A program made the translations under genes and the position numbers. Source: Proteiniphilum sp. (GTDB lineage: Bacteria > Bacteroidota > Bacteroidia > Bacteroidales > Dysgonomonadaceae). Taken from it: a stretch of 5,419 nt of DNA. This document shows, piece by piece, positions 1-5,346 of this stretch. The stretch is taken from positions 1 to 5,419 of the forward strand of contig JAISZV010000343.1 in assembly GCA_031284475.1 (NCBI GenBank), given 5' to 3'. The notes below the pieces were generated by a model. That model did not search any database, was not told the origin of the DNA, and worked only from the letters and a program-made list of their open reading frames with translations. How positions within the stretch are numbered: the stretch's first letter is position 1; each line of letters begins with the position of its first letter.

Positions 1-50
1 TTAAATCATCATCGTTTTATCGTTTCACATCCGGTTCATTATTCCCAAAC

Positions 51-93
51 CATTAGTCACATTAGTCACATTGGCATATTGGCACATTAGTCA
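51..93. repeat. Degenerate 9-bp tandem repeat downstream of gcvH
   Basis: The 9-mer CATTAGTCA occurs at 51-59, 60-68 and 85-93. Diverged copies (CATTGGCAT at 69-77, then ATTGGCA) fill the space between. The array ends directly beside the gcvH stop codon at 96-98. No open frame begins on the minus strand within 1-95 that runs further than a few codons, and no clear terminator hairpin is visible. It is a short, low-information repeat of unknown role, probably produced by slippage. Confidence 0.7.
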
Positions 94-95
94 TA

Positions 96-476
96 TTATT
101 TCCCGATAAATTCCTTGTATTCTGCCGCCGACATTAAATCCGACAGTTCCTCTGCATTCCGAACCGCTATTTTGATGATCCATCCGTCGCCGAACGGGTC
201 GCTGTTCACTAACTCCGGAGCGTCTTCGAGTTTGGCATTCACTTCCAGTACTTCGCCTCCGACAGGCATCATCAGGTCGGAAACGGTCTTCACGGCTTCA
301 ATACTTCCGAAAACTTCTTCCAAATCCAACGTTTCACCTTTTGTCGTTACATCGACATAAACAATTTCACCTAATTCACTTTGCGCAAAATCGGTAATTC
401 CAACGAATACTTCATCGCCTTCTACTCTTACCCATTCATGGTCGGAAGAGTACTTTACATTTTCAGGAAAATTCAT
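96..476 (-). CDS. gcvH: Glycine cleavage system H protein (lipoyl carrier)
   Basis: This is the H protein of the glycine cleavage system, a cytoplasmic complex that splits glycine into CO2, ammonia and a methylene group passed to tetrahydrofolate. H carries the aminomethyl intermediate on a lipoyl-lysine between the P, T and L proteins. The 126-residue product has the usual family length. The lipoylation motif is seen around residues 57-70 ([12 protein letters not shown]), with K63 as the expected lipoylated lysine. The N-terminal [11 protein letters not shown], the [17 protein letters not shown] strand region and the C-terminal EYKEFIGK are typical of H proteins. The start is the only ATG placing the conserved N-terminus correctly. 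No strong Shine-Dalgarno is seen, which is common in Bacteroidota. No gcvP, gcvT or lipoate-attachment gene lies in the window, so the rest of the system must be encoded elsewhere. The identification is firm. Confidence 0.97.
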   Translation of the reverse strand: MNFPENVKYSSDHEWVRVEGDEVFVGITDFAQSELGEIVYVDVTTKGETLDLEEVFGSIEAVKTVSDLMMPVGGEVLEVNAKLEDAPELVNSDPFGDGWIIKIAVRNAEELSDLMSAAEYKEFIGK

Positions 477-509
477 AATGATTATAATTTTAAAAAATAT
501 TTTATGCGG

Positions 510-540
510 TAAATATACAATTTAATTTTCTTATGCCAAA
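510..540 (-). promoter_or_regulatory. Candidate promoter of gcvH
   Basis: On the minus strand, TTTG (complement of 537-540) is followed after 19 bases by TATATTTA (complement of 510-517). This matches the Bacteroidota -33/-7 pattern TTTG-N19-21-TAnnTTTG except for the last base. It sits in the 77-bp gap between the PAP2-like gene and gcvH, about 33 bp ahead of the start codon, so gcvH could be expressed independently of the upstream genes. The call rests on pattern matching only. Confidence 0.55.
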
Positions 541-553
541 ACAACCCTTCCCC

Positions 554-1168
554 TCATGAGCGCGCTCCTATCCATACGAAAACGAAAGAGAACAAAAATC
601 CCAATAAAAAACCGGCAATCACCTGGGCCAGAGTGTGCCGTTTGAGGATAAGCCTTGACGTACTTACCAGTCCCGCGATAATAAACAATCCCATAAACAT
701 GAAATAAGGATTGGAATGCTCTACGAAATAGCTTACCGACATGGCGCCCCCGATAAGCCCGCCAATACCGAACATGTGCGCGCTGATTTTCCATTTCAGC
801 GTGATGAGAGTAGCAACGATCATGATTGCGACCGAAGAGAGCATGATCATAGAAAACCATATAGGCATCTTCATCCTGTAATAGAACCAGATCATTACAG
901 AATAGGAAAGCAGTGTGATTATATAGGGGTAGATACGCTCGCTACGCACTTTTAACGACAGGTCGGAAATAATTCTCATCCTATATAGCATTAAAATGAG
1001 AATGGCGGGTACCGCAAACGAAAAAAAAACTACCGGAGCAATTATCAGCCAGAACCTATGCGGATACGTCACCCCAAAGTAAGTGTACACAAACAGGAGC
1101 GTCACTCCGTAAGTGGGCATGAGCAGAGGCTGAAAGATTGTGGAGATTAGGTGCGCAATAAACTTCAT
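554..1168 (-). CDS. PAP2-like integral membrane protein with altered motif residues
   Basis: The product has 204 residues and is very hydrophobic, with about six likely membrane segments (roughly 9-31, 39-62, 81-98, 102-124, 153-170 and 181-201). The three PAP2 phosphatase motifs can be traced in degenerate form. Motif 1 (K-x6-RP) is K73 with Y80-P81, so its arginine is lost. Motif 2 (PSGH) is I128-S-A-H131. Motif 3 (SR-x5-H-x3-D) is S171-R172, H178 and Q182 in place of Asp. The key histidines and R172 remain, but the Asp that supports the nucleophilic His is replaced, so activity on lipid phosphates is uncertain. A role in undecaprenyl or phosphatidyl phosphate metabolism would be the family expectation, but it is not shown here. 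The gene begins 28 bp after rpoN and probably shares its transcript. AAGG lies directly ahead of the start. It may equally be a non-catalytic membrane protein of PAP2 fold. Confidence 0.75.
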   Translation of the reverse strand: MKFIAHLISTIFQPLLMPTYGVTLLFVYTYFGVTYPHRFWLIIAPVVFFSFAVPAILILMLYRMRIISDLSLKVRSERIYPYIITLLSYSVMIWFYYRMKMPIWFSMIMLSSVAIMIVATLITLKWKISAHMFGIGGLIGGAMSVSYFVEHSNPYFMFMGLFIIAGLVSTSRLILKRHTLAQVIAGFLLGFLFSFVFVWIGARS

Positions 1169-1191
1169 CCTTTTTCCAATTTTTGAATTGG

Positions 1192-1224
1192 CAAAGTTAT
1201 ATCTTTTTTCTTAATCGCGCCACA
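1192..1224 (-). promoter_or_regulatory. Possible promoter overlapping the rpoN stop codon
   Basis: On the minus strand, TAACTTTG (complement of 1192-1199) is a full match to the Bacteroidota -7 box TAnnTTTG and contains the TAA stop of rpoN. TGTG (complement of 1221-1224) lies 21 bases upstream and matches the -33 box TTTG at three of four positions. It would give a leader of under 20 bases for the PAP2-like gene. A chance match inside coding sequence is quite possible. Confidence 0.35.
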
Positions 1225-2648
1225 GGAATGTTTAATTGTTCGCGATATTTAGCCACGGTACGGCGGGCAATCACATATCCTTTTTCATTGAGTATCCGGG
1301 TAAGCTGATCGTCGGTGAGCGGTTTAACGGGATTCTCCGTGCCGATACTTTCTTTAAGAATCAATTTTACTTCTCTCGAAGAAATATCTTCTCCGCTGTT
1401 GGTCTGCATGGCTTCCGAGAAGAAAAATTTAAGCGGGTAGATATCGGTATTGGTTTGTACATATTTACTATTGCTCACACGGGAAACCGTAGAGATATCG
1501 AACCCGGTTCTTTCGGCCACATCTTTCAGTATCATCGGTTTAAGCAGGGTTTCATCTTCCGTAAGAAAAAAGTCGTACTGTATGCTTACAATAGCCTCCA
1601 TGGTGCGTTGAAGCGTATTCTGGCGCTGTTTTACCGCATCGATAAACCATTTGGCAGAGTCCACTTTCTGTTTCATGAAGAGGATGGCCTGCTTGTCGTC
1701 GTTCGACATGCTCTCCCTGTTTTCGTTGTATCCCTTAAGCATTTCCGAGAAAGAGCGGTTCACCTGTAGGCTGGGGACATTGCTATTATTGAGTTGGATG
1801 GATACCTCTCCGTTATAGGAGTCCACAATGAAATCGGGGGTGATATTGTTCATCGCGGTTTGCATCGTACCGCCCAGCGCATTGCCCGGTTTGGGATTCA
1901 AAGAGGTAATTTCGCGGATGGCTTCACGTAATTCATCCTGCGTGATATTCATCTGCCGGATGATCTTGTCGTAATGCTTCCGGGAAAATTCTTCAAAATA
2001 ACCTGAAAGTATCTCTCCGGCATGTTTCACTGCCGGCGTGGATTCATACCGTTCCAATTGGAGCAGGAGGCACTCCCTCAGGTTGCGCGCTCCTACGCCC
2101 GCCGGTTCCAGATCCTGGATTTCGTACAGGATATCTTCCATTTGCAACGGAGAGACCTCTATCCGTTGCTGAAACAGCAGATCGTCGCAGATCGATTGCA
2201 GGTCGCGTTGCAGGTACCCGTTCTCATCGAGGTTACCGATGATGTATTCTGCGATCAGTTGCCTGCGATCGTCCAGATTTAATAACCCGATCTGTTCATG
2301 AAGCGAGTCGCTGAGCGATTTGTCATCGTAATAGCTGATCTCTACAATGTTTGTTTCGCTTTTCCGGTTGCTTCCGTTCAGGCGATAGTCCGGTATGTCG
2401 TCTTCCGAGGCATAGTCGCCTAAAATAATATCCTCCGGGGATATAATATCTTCCTGGGCGTCGCTGTTCTCTTCCTCCTCCCCGGCAGGGCCGGAATCCG
2501 AAACTTCCAGGGCGGGATTATCTTCTAATTCCTGTTTGATGCGGTCTTCCACCTCCACCGAATTAAGTTCTACCAACTTTATCACCTGCATTTGCAGAGG
2601 TGAAAGACGCTGTGTTTGTTTTAGTTCTTGTTGTTGTTTCAGAGCCAT
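1197..2648 (-). CDS. rpoN: RNA polymerase sigma-54 factor
   Basis: This is the alternative sigma factor that binds core RNA polymerase and recognises -24/-12 promoters, which open only with an AAA+ enhancer-binding activator. The 483 residues show every region in order. The glutamine-rich activator-interacting region I is at 1-49 (LKQTQRLSPLQMQVIKLVEL, then LEDNPALE). A strongly acidic region II linker follows at about 50-95. The core-binding domain spans about 105-310 and includes DENGYL, LEPAGVGARNLRECL and LNPKPG. The C-terminal DNA-binding domain has a helix-turn-helix at about 374-394 (LKDVAERTGFDISTVSR). The RpoN box ARRTVAKYRE at 461-470 is intact. Length and architecture are normal, and nothing suggests inactivation. 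The gene is divergent from the plus-strand pair at 2896 and leads a minus-strand run with the PAP2-like gene and gcvH. No sigma-54 activator gene is present in the window, so its targets cannot be deduced here. Confidence 0.98.
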   Translation of the reverse strand: MALKQQQELKQTQRLSPLQMQVIKLVELNSVEVEDRIKQELEDNPALEVSDSGPAGEEEENSDAQEDIISPEDIILGDYASEDDIPDYRLNGSNRKSETNIVEISYYDDKSLSDSLHEQIGLLNLDDRRQLIAEYIIGNLDENGYLQRDLQSICDDLLFQQRIEVSPLQMEDILYEIQDLEPAGVGARNLRECLLLQLERYESTPAVKHAGEILSGYFEEFSRKHYDKIIRQMNITQDELREAIREITSLNPKPGNALGGTMQTAMNNITPDFIVDSYNGEVSIQLNNSNVPSLQVNRSFSEMLKGYNENRESMSNDDKQAILFMKQKVDSAKWFIDAVKQRQNTLQRTMEAIVSIQYDFFLTEDETLLKPMILKDVAERTGFDISTVSRVSNSKYVQTNTDIYPLKFFFSEAMQTNSGEDISSREVKLILKESIGTENPVKPLTDDQLTRILNEKGYVIARRTVAKYREQLNIPVARLRKKI

Positions 2649-2723
2649 AAACGCAGTTGCATGTAATTGAACGTTTTCTTTACGCTAAATTGAAATAGTA
2701 GGATAAATTCAAATAACCGAAAG

Positions 2724-2756
2724 CAAAGATAATGATTTCTATTTATATAAAACAAT
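2724..2756 (-). promoter_or_regulatory. Candidate promoter of rpoN
   Basis: On the minus strand, TATCTTTG (complement of 2724-2731) fits the Bacteroidota -7 consensus TAnnTTTG fully. ATTG (complement of 2753-2756) sits 21 bases upstream as a three-of-four match to the -33 box. Transcription would begin about 70 bases before the rpoN start codon. Confidence 0.6.
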
Positions 2757-2782
2757 TGCGTTAATATTAGGTTCGTAAATAT

Positions 2783-2803
2783 TGCATCATGCATTATGTG
2801 CAT
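2783..2803. promoter_or_regulatory. TGCAT/ATGCA half-site cluster between divergent promoters
   Basis: TGCAT-C-ATGCA forms a perfect 11-bp palindrome at 2783-2793. A further TGCAT at 2799-2803 makes a second inverted pair with 5-bp arms and a 5-bp spacer. The cluster lies between the candidate rpoN promoter and the candidate promoter of the plus-strand genes, a position suited to an operator. No regulator is known to match it and the region is AT-rich, so it may be chance. Confidence 0.25.
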
Positions 2804-2819
2804 TAAATAATCTATAGAA

Positions 2820-2850
2820 TGTGAAAAATTAAAACTTTTTACTACCTTTG
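2820..2850 (+). promoter_or_regulatory. Candidate promoter of the pRiA4b ORF-3-type gene and miaA
   Basis: TACCTTTG at 2843-2850 matches the Bacteroidota -7 box TAnnTTTG. TGTG at 2820-2823 lies 19 bases upstream and matches the -33 box at three of four positions. The start codon is at 2896, giving a leader of about 40 bases. The leader contains a GGAG ribosome binding site at 2886-2889, six bases before the ATG. It is the only strong promoter candidate ahead of the two overlapping plus-strand genes. Confidence 0.65.
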
Positions 2851-2895
2851 AAATATCTAATTTTAGTAAAATAATCAGTATAAACGGAGATCACG

Positions 2896-3453
2896 ATGAT
2901 ATTCAAGTTTTTAATCCTGTCCGATGAAGTAGATAACTTCAAAAGAGAAATTAAAATTGATGCGGACGCCACGTTCCAGGATCTTTACAATGCCATTATA
3001 AAGGCTACCGGATTCAGTGATAAAGAAATGGCGTCGTTCTTCCTTTGTGACGATAAATGGCGCAAGAAACAGGAGATTACCCTGGTGGAGATGGATACCT
3101 ATTCCGATGAGGACTCTTATATAATGGAAGAGTGTATCTTAAGCGATTATCTGGAAGATGAAAAACAAAAACTGATGTTTGTGTTCGATTATTTTAATGA
3201 ACGCGCATTGTTTATTGAGTTGTCGGAGCTTATTCCCGGCAAGAGCTTGAAATCCCCGGCCTGTACCCTTTCGGAAGGGGAAGCGCCTGAGCAGATTGCG
3301 AATATTGAAGATCTGAAAACAGACACTGTTTCACTGGACATGGGTGAAAGTTTTTATGGGGACGAAAGTTTTGAACCGGATGAGTTGGACAGAGAAGGGT
3401 TTGAAGGATTGGACGACGTTCCGGTAGAGCCGGACAATAATGATTTATACTAA
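2896..3453 (+). CDS. pRiA4b ORF-3-type (IS1096 TnpR-like) family protein
   Basis: The product has 185 residues and is probably cytoplasmic, with no signal peptide or membrane segment. The N-terminal part resembles the plasmid pRiA4b ORF-3 family (also labelled IS1096 element passenger TnpR). Family-like features are [19 protein letters not shown] at the start, FFLCDDKW at 48-55, EITLVEMD at 60-67, [19 protein letters not shown] at 82-100, and P121-x-C123 followed by GEAPEQI. The tail from 151 to 185 is very acidic (14 Asp or Glu, one Arg) and is probably disordered. The biochemical function of the family is unknown. Despite its name, nothing around this gene suggests a transposon: no transposase is present and it is tied to the housekeeping gene miaA. 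The start is supported by GGAG six bases upstream. Its last codons overlap the miaA start by 14 bp, which implies co-expression. Confidence 0.85.
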   Translation: MIFKFLILSDEVDNFKREIKIDADATFQDLYNAIIKATGFSDKEMASFFLCDDKWRKKQEITLVEMDTYSDEDSYIMEECILSDYLEDEKQKLMFVFDYFNERALFIELSELIPGKSLKSPACTLSEGEAPEQIANIEDLKTDTVSLDMGESFYGDESFEPDELDREGFEGLDDVPVEPDNNDLY

Positions 3454-4360
3454 TACCCTCCTCGTACTGCTTGGCCCAACCGGCGTAGGAAAAACCGAGT
3501 GGAGCCTGCGTATAGCCGAGGTGTTGAGATGCCCCGTTTTATCGGCCGATTCGCGCCAGATATACCGGGGAATGACCATCGGTACGGCAGCACCCTCCTC
3601 AGCGCAATTGCAACGCATACCACATCACTTTGTGGGGATACTTTCCCCGGAAGATTATTATAGCGCCAGCGAATATGAACGGGATGCGCTCTCGCTGCTC
3701 CGGGAATTACACAAGCAGTATCCTGTGGCGGTGATGACGGGAGGATCTATGATGTATATCGACGCCGTGTGTAAAGGAATTGACGATATTCCCACCATTG
3801 ACGAAACGCTTCGCAGGGAGTTGCAGGAACTTTACCGGAAAGAGGGGCTCGATCCCATACGACAACAGTTGAAGATACTTGATCCTGTTTTTTACAACAA
3901 GGTGGATTTGAAAAATACCAAGCGGGTGATCCATGCATTGGAGGTATGCCTTATGGCCGGAAAGCCTTACTCATCGCTTCGCACCGATCCCAGGAAAGAA
4001 CGGCCGTTCAGGATTGTAAAAATCGGTTTTACCCGCGATCGTGAGGATTTATACAACCGTATCAACCGGCGGGTAGACCAAATGATCGGCGAGGGATTGA
4101 CGGAAGAGGCAAAGGGTTTCTATCCGCAGCGCCACCTTAATTCACTCAATACGGTAGGGTATAAAGAACTTTTCGACTATTTCGATGGAAAATGCACCCG
4201 TGAGTTTGCCATAGAGAAAATAAAACAGCACACCCGTAACTATGCCCGGAAGCAGTTCGCATGGTTCAAAAGAGATAAAGAAACGGTCTGGATAAACCTG
4301 TCCGATCAGAATGAAGATGTAATGGAAAAAGTGCAAACGCTGTTAAATCAATATTATTAA
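3440..4360 (+). CDS. miaA: tRNA dimethylallyltransferase (isopentenyl-tRNA transferase)
   Basis: The enzyme transfers a dimethylallyl group from dimethylallyl diphosphate to N6 of adenosine 37, next to the anticodon of tRNAs reading codons that begin with U. This modification stabilises codon pairing and is often extended to ms2i6A by MiaB. The 306 residues match the family length. Visible motifs in order are the P-loop GPTGVGKT at 12-19, the D37-S-R-Q with [11 protein letters not shown] tRNA/catalytic region, PHHFVG at 61-66, GGSMMY at 101-106 in the place of the common [17 protein letters not shown] at 159-169, T238-VGYKEL, and the C-terminal [17 protein letters not shown] at 263-279. D37 is the expected catalytic Asp by alignment to the family. 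The start ATG lies inside the last codons of the upstream gene (14-bp overlap), and the P-loop falls at the normal distance from it. No clear terminator follows the stop codon. Confidence 0.97.
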   Translation: MIYTNTLLVLLGPTGVGKTEWSLRIAEVLRCPVLSADSRQIYRGMTIGTAAPSSAQLQRIPHHFVGILSPEDYYSASEYERDALSLLRELHKQYPVAVMTGGSMMYIDAVCKGIDDIPTIDETLRRELQELYRKEGLDPIRQQLKILDPVFYNKVDLKNTKRVIHALEVCLMAGKPYSSLRTDPRKERPFRIVKIGFTRDREDLYNRINRRVDQMIGEGLTEEAKGFYPQRHLNSLNTVGYKELFDYFDGKCTREFAIEKIKQHTRNYARKQFAWFKRDKETVWINLSDQNEDVMEKVQTLLNQYY

Positions 4361-4518
4361 TTTTCTCCCAAAGCAACCGCACCAAAATTTTCCCGCAATT
4401 TCTTTGAATAACTCATGTTACGCAAAGAGGGGAAAAAATATTGTGCCGAAAGTTGTTCGTTGACCGGAAACCGGCCCTGTGTCGGAACTCTCCCGCAGGC
4501 TTACGGATTACTTGCGGC

Positions 4519-4536
4519 CCGTCCCGTCAGGGACGG
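4519..4536. repeat. GTCCC/GGGAC hairpin 1
   Basis: CCGTCCC and GGGACGG form a perfect 7-bp stem with a GTCA loop. The wider stretch 4516-4540 is an inverted, slightly longer copy of the sequence at 4612-4631. On alignment, GGCCCGT, AGGGACG and AATA are shared, with about five extra bases here. No run of T follows on either strand, so it is not a classical terminator. Confidence 0.65.
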
Positions 4537-4616
4537 AATAATGGTAGAAAAAGGGGAACATACAATCAACCCCACCTGTGCCGGAGGTACGGAATATGGG
4601 TGAAAAAACAATATTT

Positions 4617-4636
4617 CGTCCCTAACGGGCCGGACG
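4617..4636. repeat. GTCCC/GGGAC hairpin 2, inverted relative to hairpin 1
   Basis: CGTCC at 4617-4621 can pair with GGACG at 4632-4636. An alternative is CCC-TAAC-GGG in the centre (4620-4629). The reverse complement of 4612-4631 aligns with 4516-4540, so hairpins 1 and 2 are opposite-facing copies of one repeat with about 70 bp between them. Confidence 0.6.
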
Positions 4637-4766
4637 GTTTCCTTTCCTTTTGTTTTTTATGTTTTTATTTTTTGTCTTTGCAAAATTATATATTTTCTTT
4701 TTCAAAATGCAAATCTAAGGTAACGGGGCGAGGGTATTGCTTTGTGCTTTGGTTTTCTGCCAATAT

Positions 4767-4785
4767 ATTGTCCCTACGGGACAAT
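4767..4785. repeat. GTCCC/GGGAC hairpin 3
   Basis: ATTGTCCC and GGGACAAT form a perfect 8-bp stem around a TAC loop. The core TCCCTA-CGGG is shared with hairpin 2 (TCCCTAACGGG), which points to a common repeat family. No T tract follows the stem on the plus strand (ATCAAAA does), so termination of miaA transcripts here is unlikely to be of the intrinsic type. Confidence 0.65.
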
Positions 4786-4786
4786 C

Positions 4787-5009
4787 AAAAACCTCATTTT
4801 CACCTTATTCAAAAAAAACCTCAGTAGAGAGAGAGCCGGATGGAATACACATATATAACCTCATTACCTCATTAAGCTTTCGGCAAACTGTTCGATAATT
4901 CTTCGCCATCGTAACGATGAATTTTTAATGAGGTAATGAGGTTAATGAAGGAGGAACAATACCTACTGAGGTTGTTTTGTTATTAAAATGAGGTGTAAAT
5001 GAGGTTTTT
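4787..5009. repeat. 223-bp palindrome with three nested pairs of arms
   Basis: Three pairs of inverted arms share nearly the same centre, near 4895-4900. The outer arms 4787-4809 and 4987-5009 match at 21 of 23 positions. The middle arms AACCTCAGTAG (4817-4827) and CTACTGAGGTT (4963-4973) are perfect. The inner arms TAACCTCATTACCTCATTAA (4856-4875) and its exact complement (4925-4944) are perfect over 20 bp. The 49-base inner loop holds a further small hairpin, CATCG-TAA-CGATG (4907-4919). The word CCTCATT appears three times in the left half on the plus strand and four times in the right half on the minus strand. The transcript or single strand could fold into one long branched stem. No function is known. 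Confidence 0.8.
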
Positions 5010-5209
5010 ATAATTCATACATCATACATCACACGTCACACCTCATAATTCACAATTCATAAATCCCAAATCCACATGACACATGACACCCACATCCTAC
5101 ATCCCAAATCTTACATCCTACATCCCAAATCTTACATCCCACATCCCAAATCCCAAATCCCACATCCCTGAGGTTGTGTTGTTGTTAAAATAGGGTGACA
5201 ATAAGGTTT
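4966..5209. repeat. 42-bp imperfect direct repeat
   Basis: The stretches 4966-5007 and 5168-5209 align without gaps and match at 35 of 42 positions. Both begin CTGAGGTTGT and end AAGGTTT or GAGGTTT. The first copy makes up part of the right arm of the large palindrome. The second lies after the low-complexity tract, near the right boundary of the repeat-dense interval. Confidence 0.7.
5092..5160. repeat. 21-bp tandem repeat, about 3.3 copies
   Basis: The 21-base units at 5092-5112 and 5113-5133 are identical. A third at 5134-5154 differs at three positions, and a partial copy follows. The unit itself is built from shorter words (ACATCC, CATCCCAAATC). The flanking stretch from about 5015 contains related degenerate words such as ATACATCAT, CACAATTCAT and CACATGACA. 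It has the look of slippage-prone intergenic low-complexity DNA and does not resemble a CRISPR array, because no spacers are present. Confidence 0.8.
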
Positions 5210-5285
5210 GGAGAACCAAAACTCAGGTTCGTACAAAAGGTTATGAAAAATTTTGGTGCGGTTGCCCGCAATTTTTCCGGGAGAT

Positions 5286-5317
5286 ATTGGTTTATTTGGA
5301 AAATTGTGCTACTTTTG
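5286..5317 (+). promoter_or_regulatory. Promoter of tRNA-Asn
   Basis: TACTTTTG at 5310-5317 is a full match to the Bacteroidota -7 box TAnnTTTG. ATTG at 5286-5289 lies 20 bases upstream and matches the -33 box at three of four positions. The tRNA begins 30 bases after the -7 box, leaving a short leader for RNase P to remove. The box starts about 45 bp after the right 19-bp repeat arm, so the repeat interval stops short of the promoter. Confidence 0.65.
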
Positions 5318-5346
5318 CATTCGCTTTTCGATAAAAATAATGATAT

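Larger units (their letters stand above)
4373..5265. repeat. 893-bp segment bounded by perfect 19-bp inverted repeats
   Basis: GCAACCGCACCAAAATTTT at 4373-4391 recurs as its exact reverse complement at 5247-5265. CCCGCAATTT also follows both arms in the same orientation, at 4392-4401 and 5265-5274. The arms enclose nearly the whole repeat-rich interval. This is the layout of a non-autonomous or decayed mobile element, but no transposase frame lies inside. The bases just outside the arms (TCCCAAA on the left, CCGCAAT on the right) do not form a target duplication. It could instead be two insertions of a small dispersed repeat in opposite orientation. Confidence 0.6.
4361..5346. other. Gene-free, repeat-dense interval between miaA and tRNA-Asn
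   Basis: These 986 bp hold no credible protein gene. The open frames that exist (such as 4415-4603 and 4441-4827) have no family resemblance, no convincing start signal, and run through palindromic repeats. The left part (about 4440-4660) is richer in G and C than the rest and carries the first two GTCCC hairpins. The middle (4787-5009) is a large palindrome, and the right part (5010-5168) is a C- and A-rich low-complexity tract made of words such as CATCCCAAATC. No rho-independent terminator for miaA is evident. The individual repeats are listed separately. Confidence 0.75.

Noticed and set aside
1176..1191. Hairpin CCAATT-TTTG-AATTGG between rpoN and the PAP2-like gene as a terminator
   Set aside because: The stem is short and AT-rich, and on the coding (minus) strand it is followed by A residues, not T residues.
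2896..3453. Transposon passenger gene marking a mobile element
   Set aside because: The family name refers to IS1096 TnpR, but there is no transposase, no terminal repeats around the gene, and it overlaps miaA. It looks like a stable chromosomal gene.
4767..4800. Rho-independent terminator for miaA
   Set aside because: The 8-bp stem at 4767-4785 is followed by ATCAAAAACC, not a T tract, on the plus strand, and it lies about 400 bp beyond the miaA stop codon.
4415..4827. Two overlapping plus-strand open frames (62 residues at 4415-4603 and 128 residues at 4441-4827)
   Set aside because: They read through the GTCCC hairpins and low-complexity DNA, have no ribosome binding site or promoter of note, no recognisable family, and amino acid makeup unlike the neighbouring genes. 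They are treated as chance frames in repeat DNA.
5010..5168. Possible CRISPR array
   Set aside because: The repeated words are directly adjacent with no unique spacers of constant length, and no cas gene is present. It is a tandem and low-complexity repeat.
5255..5269. Sigma-54 type -24/-12 promoter in the right repeat arm
   Set aside because: GG and GC elements are present, but their spacing is 11 instead of 10 bases and the surrounding consensus is poor.
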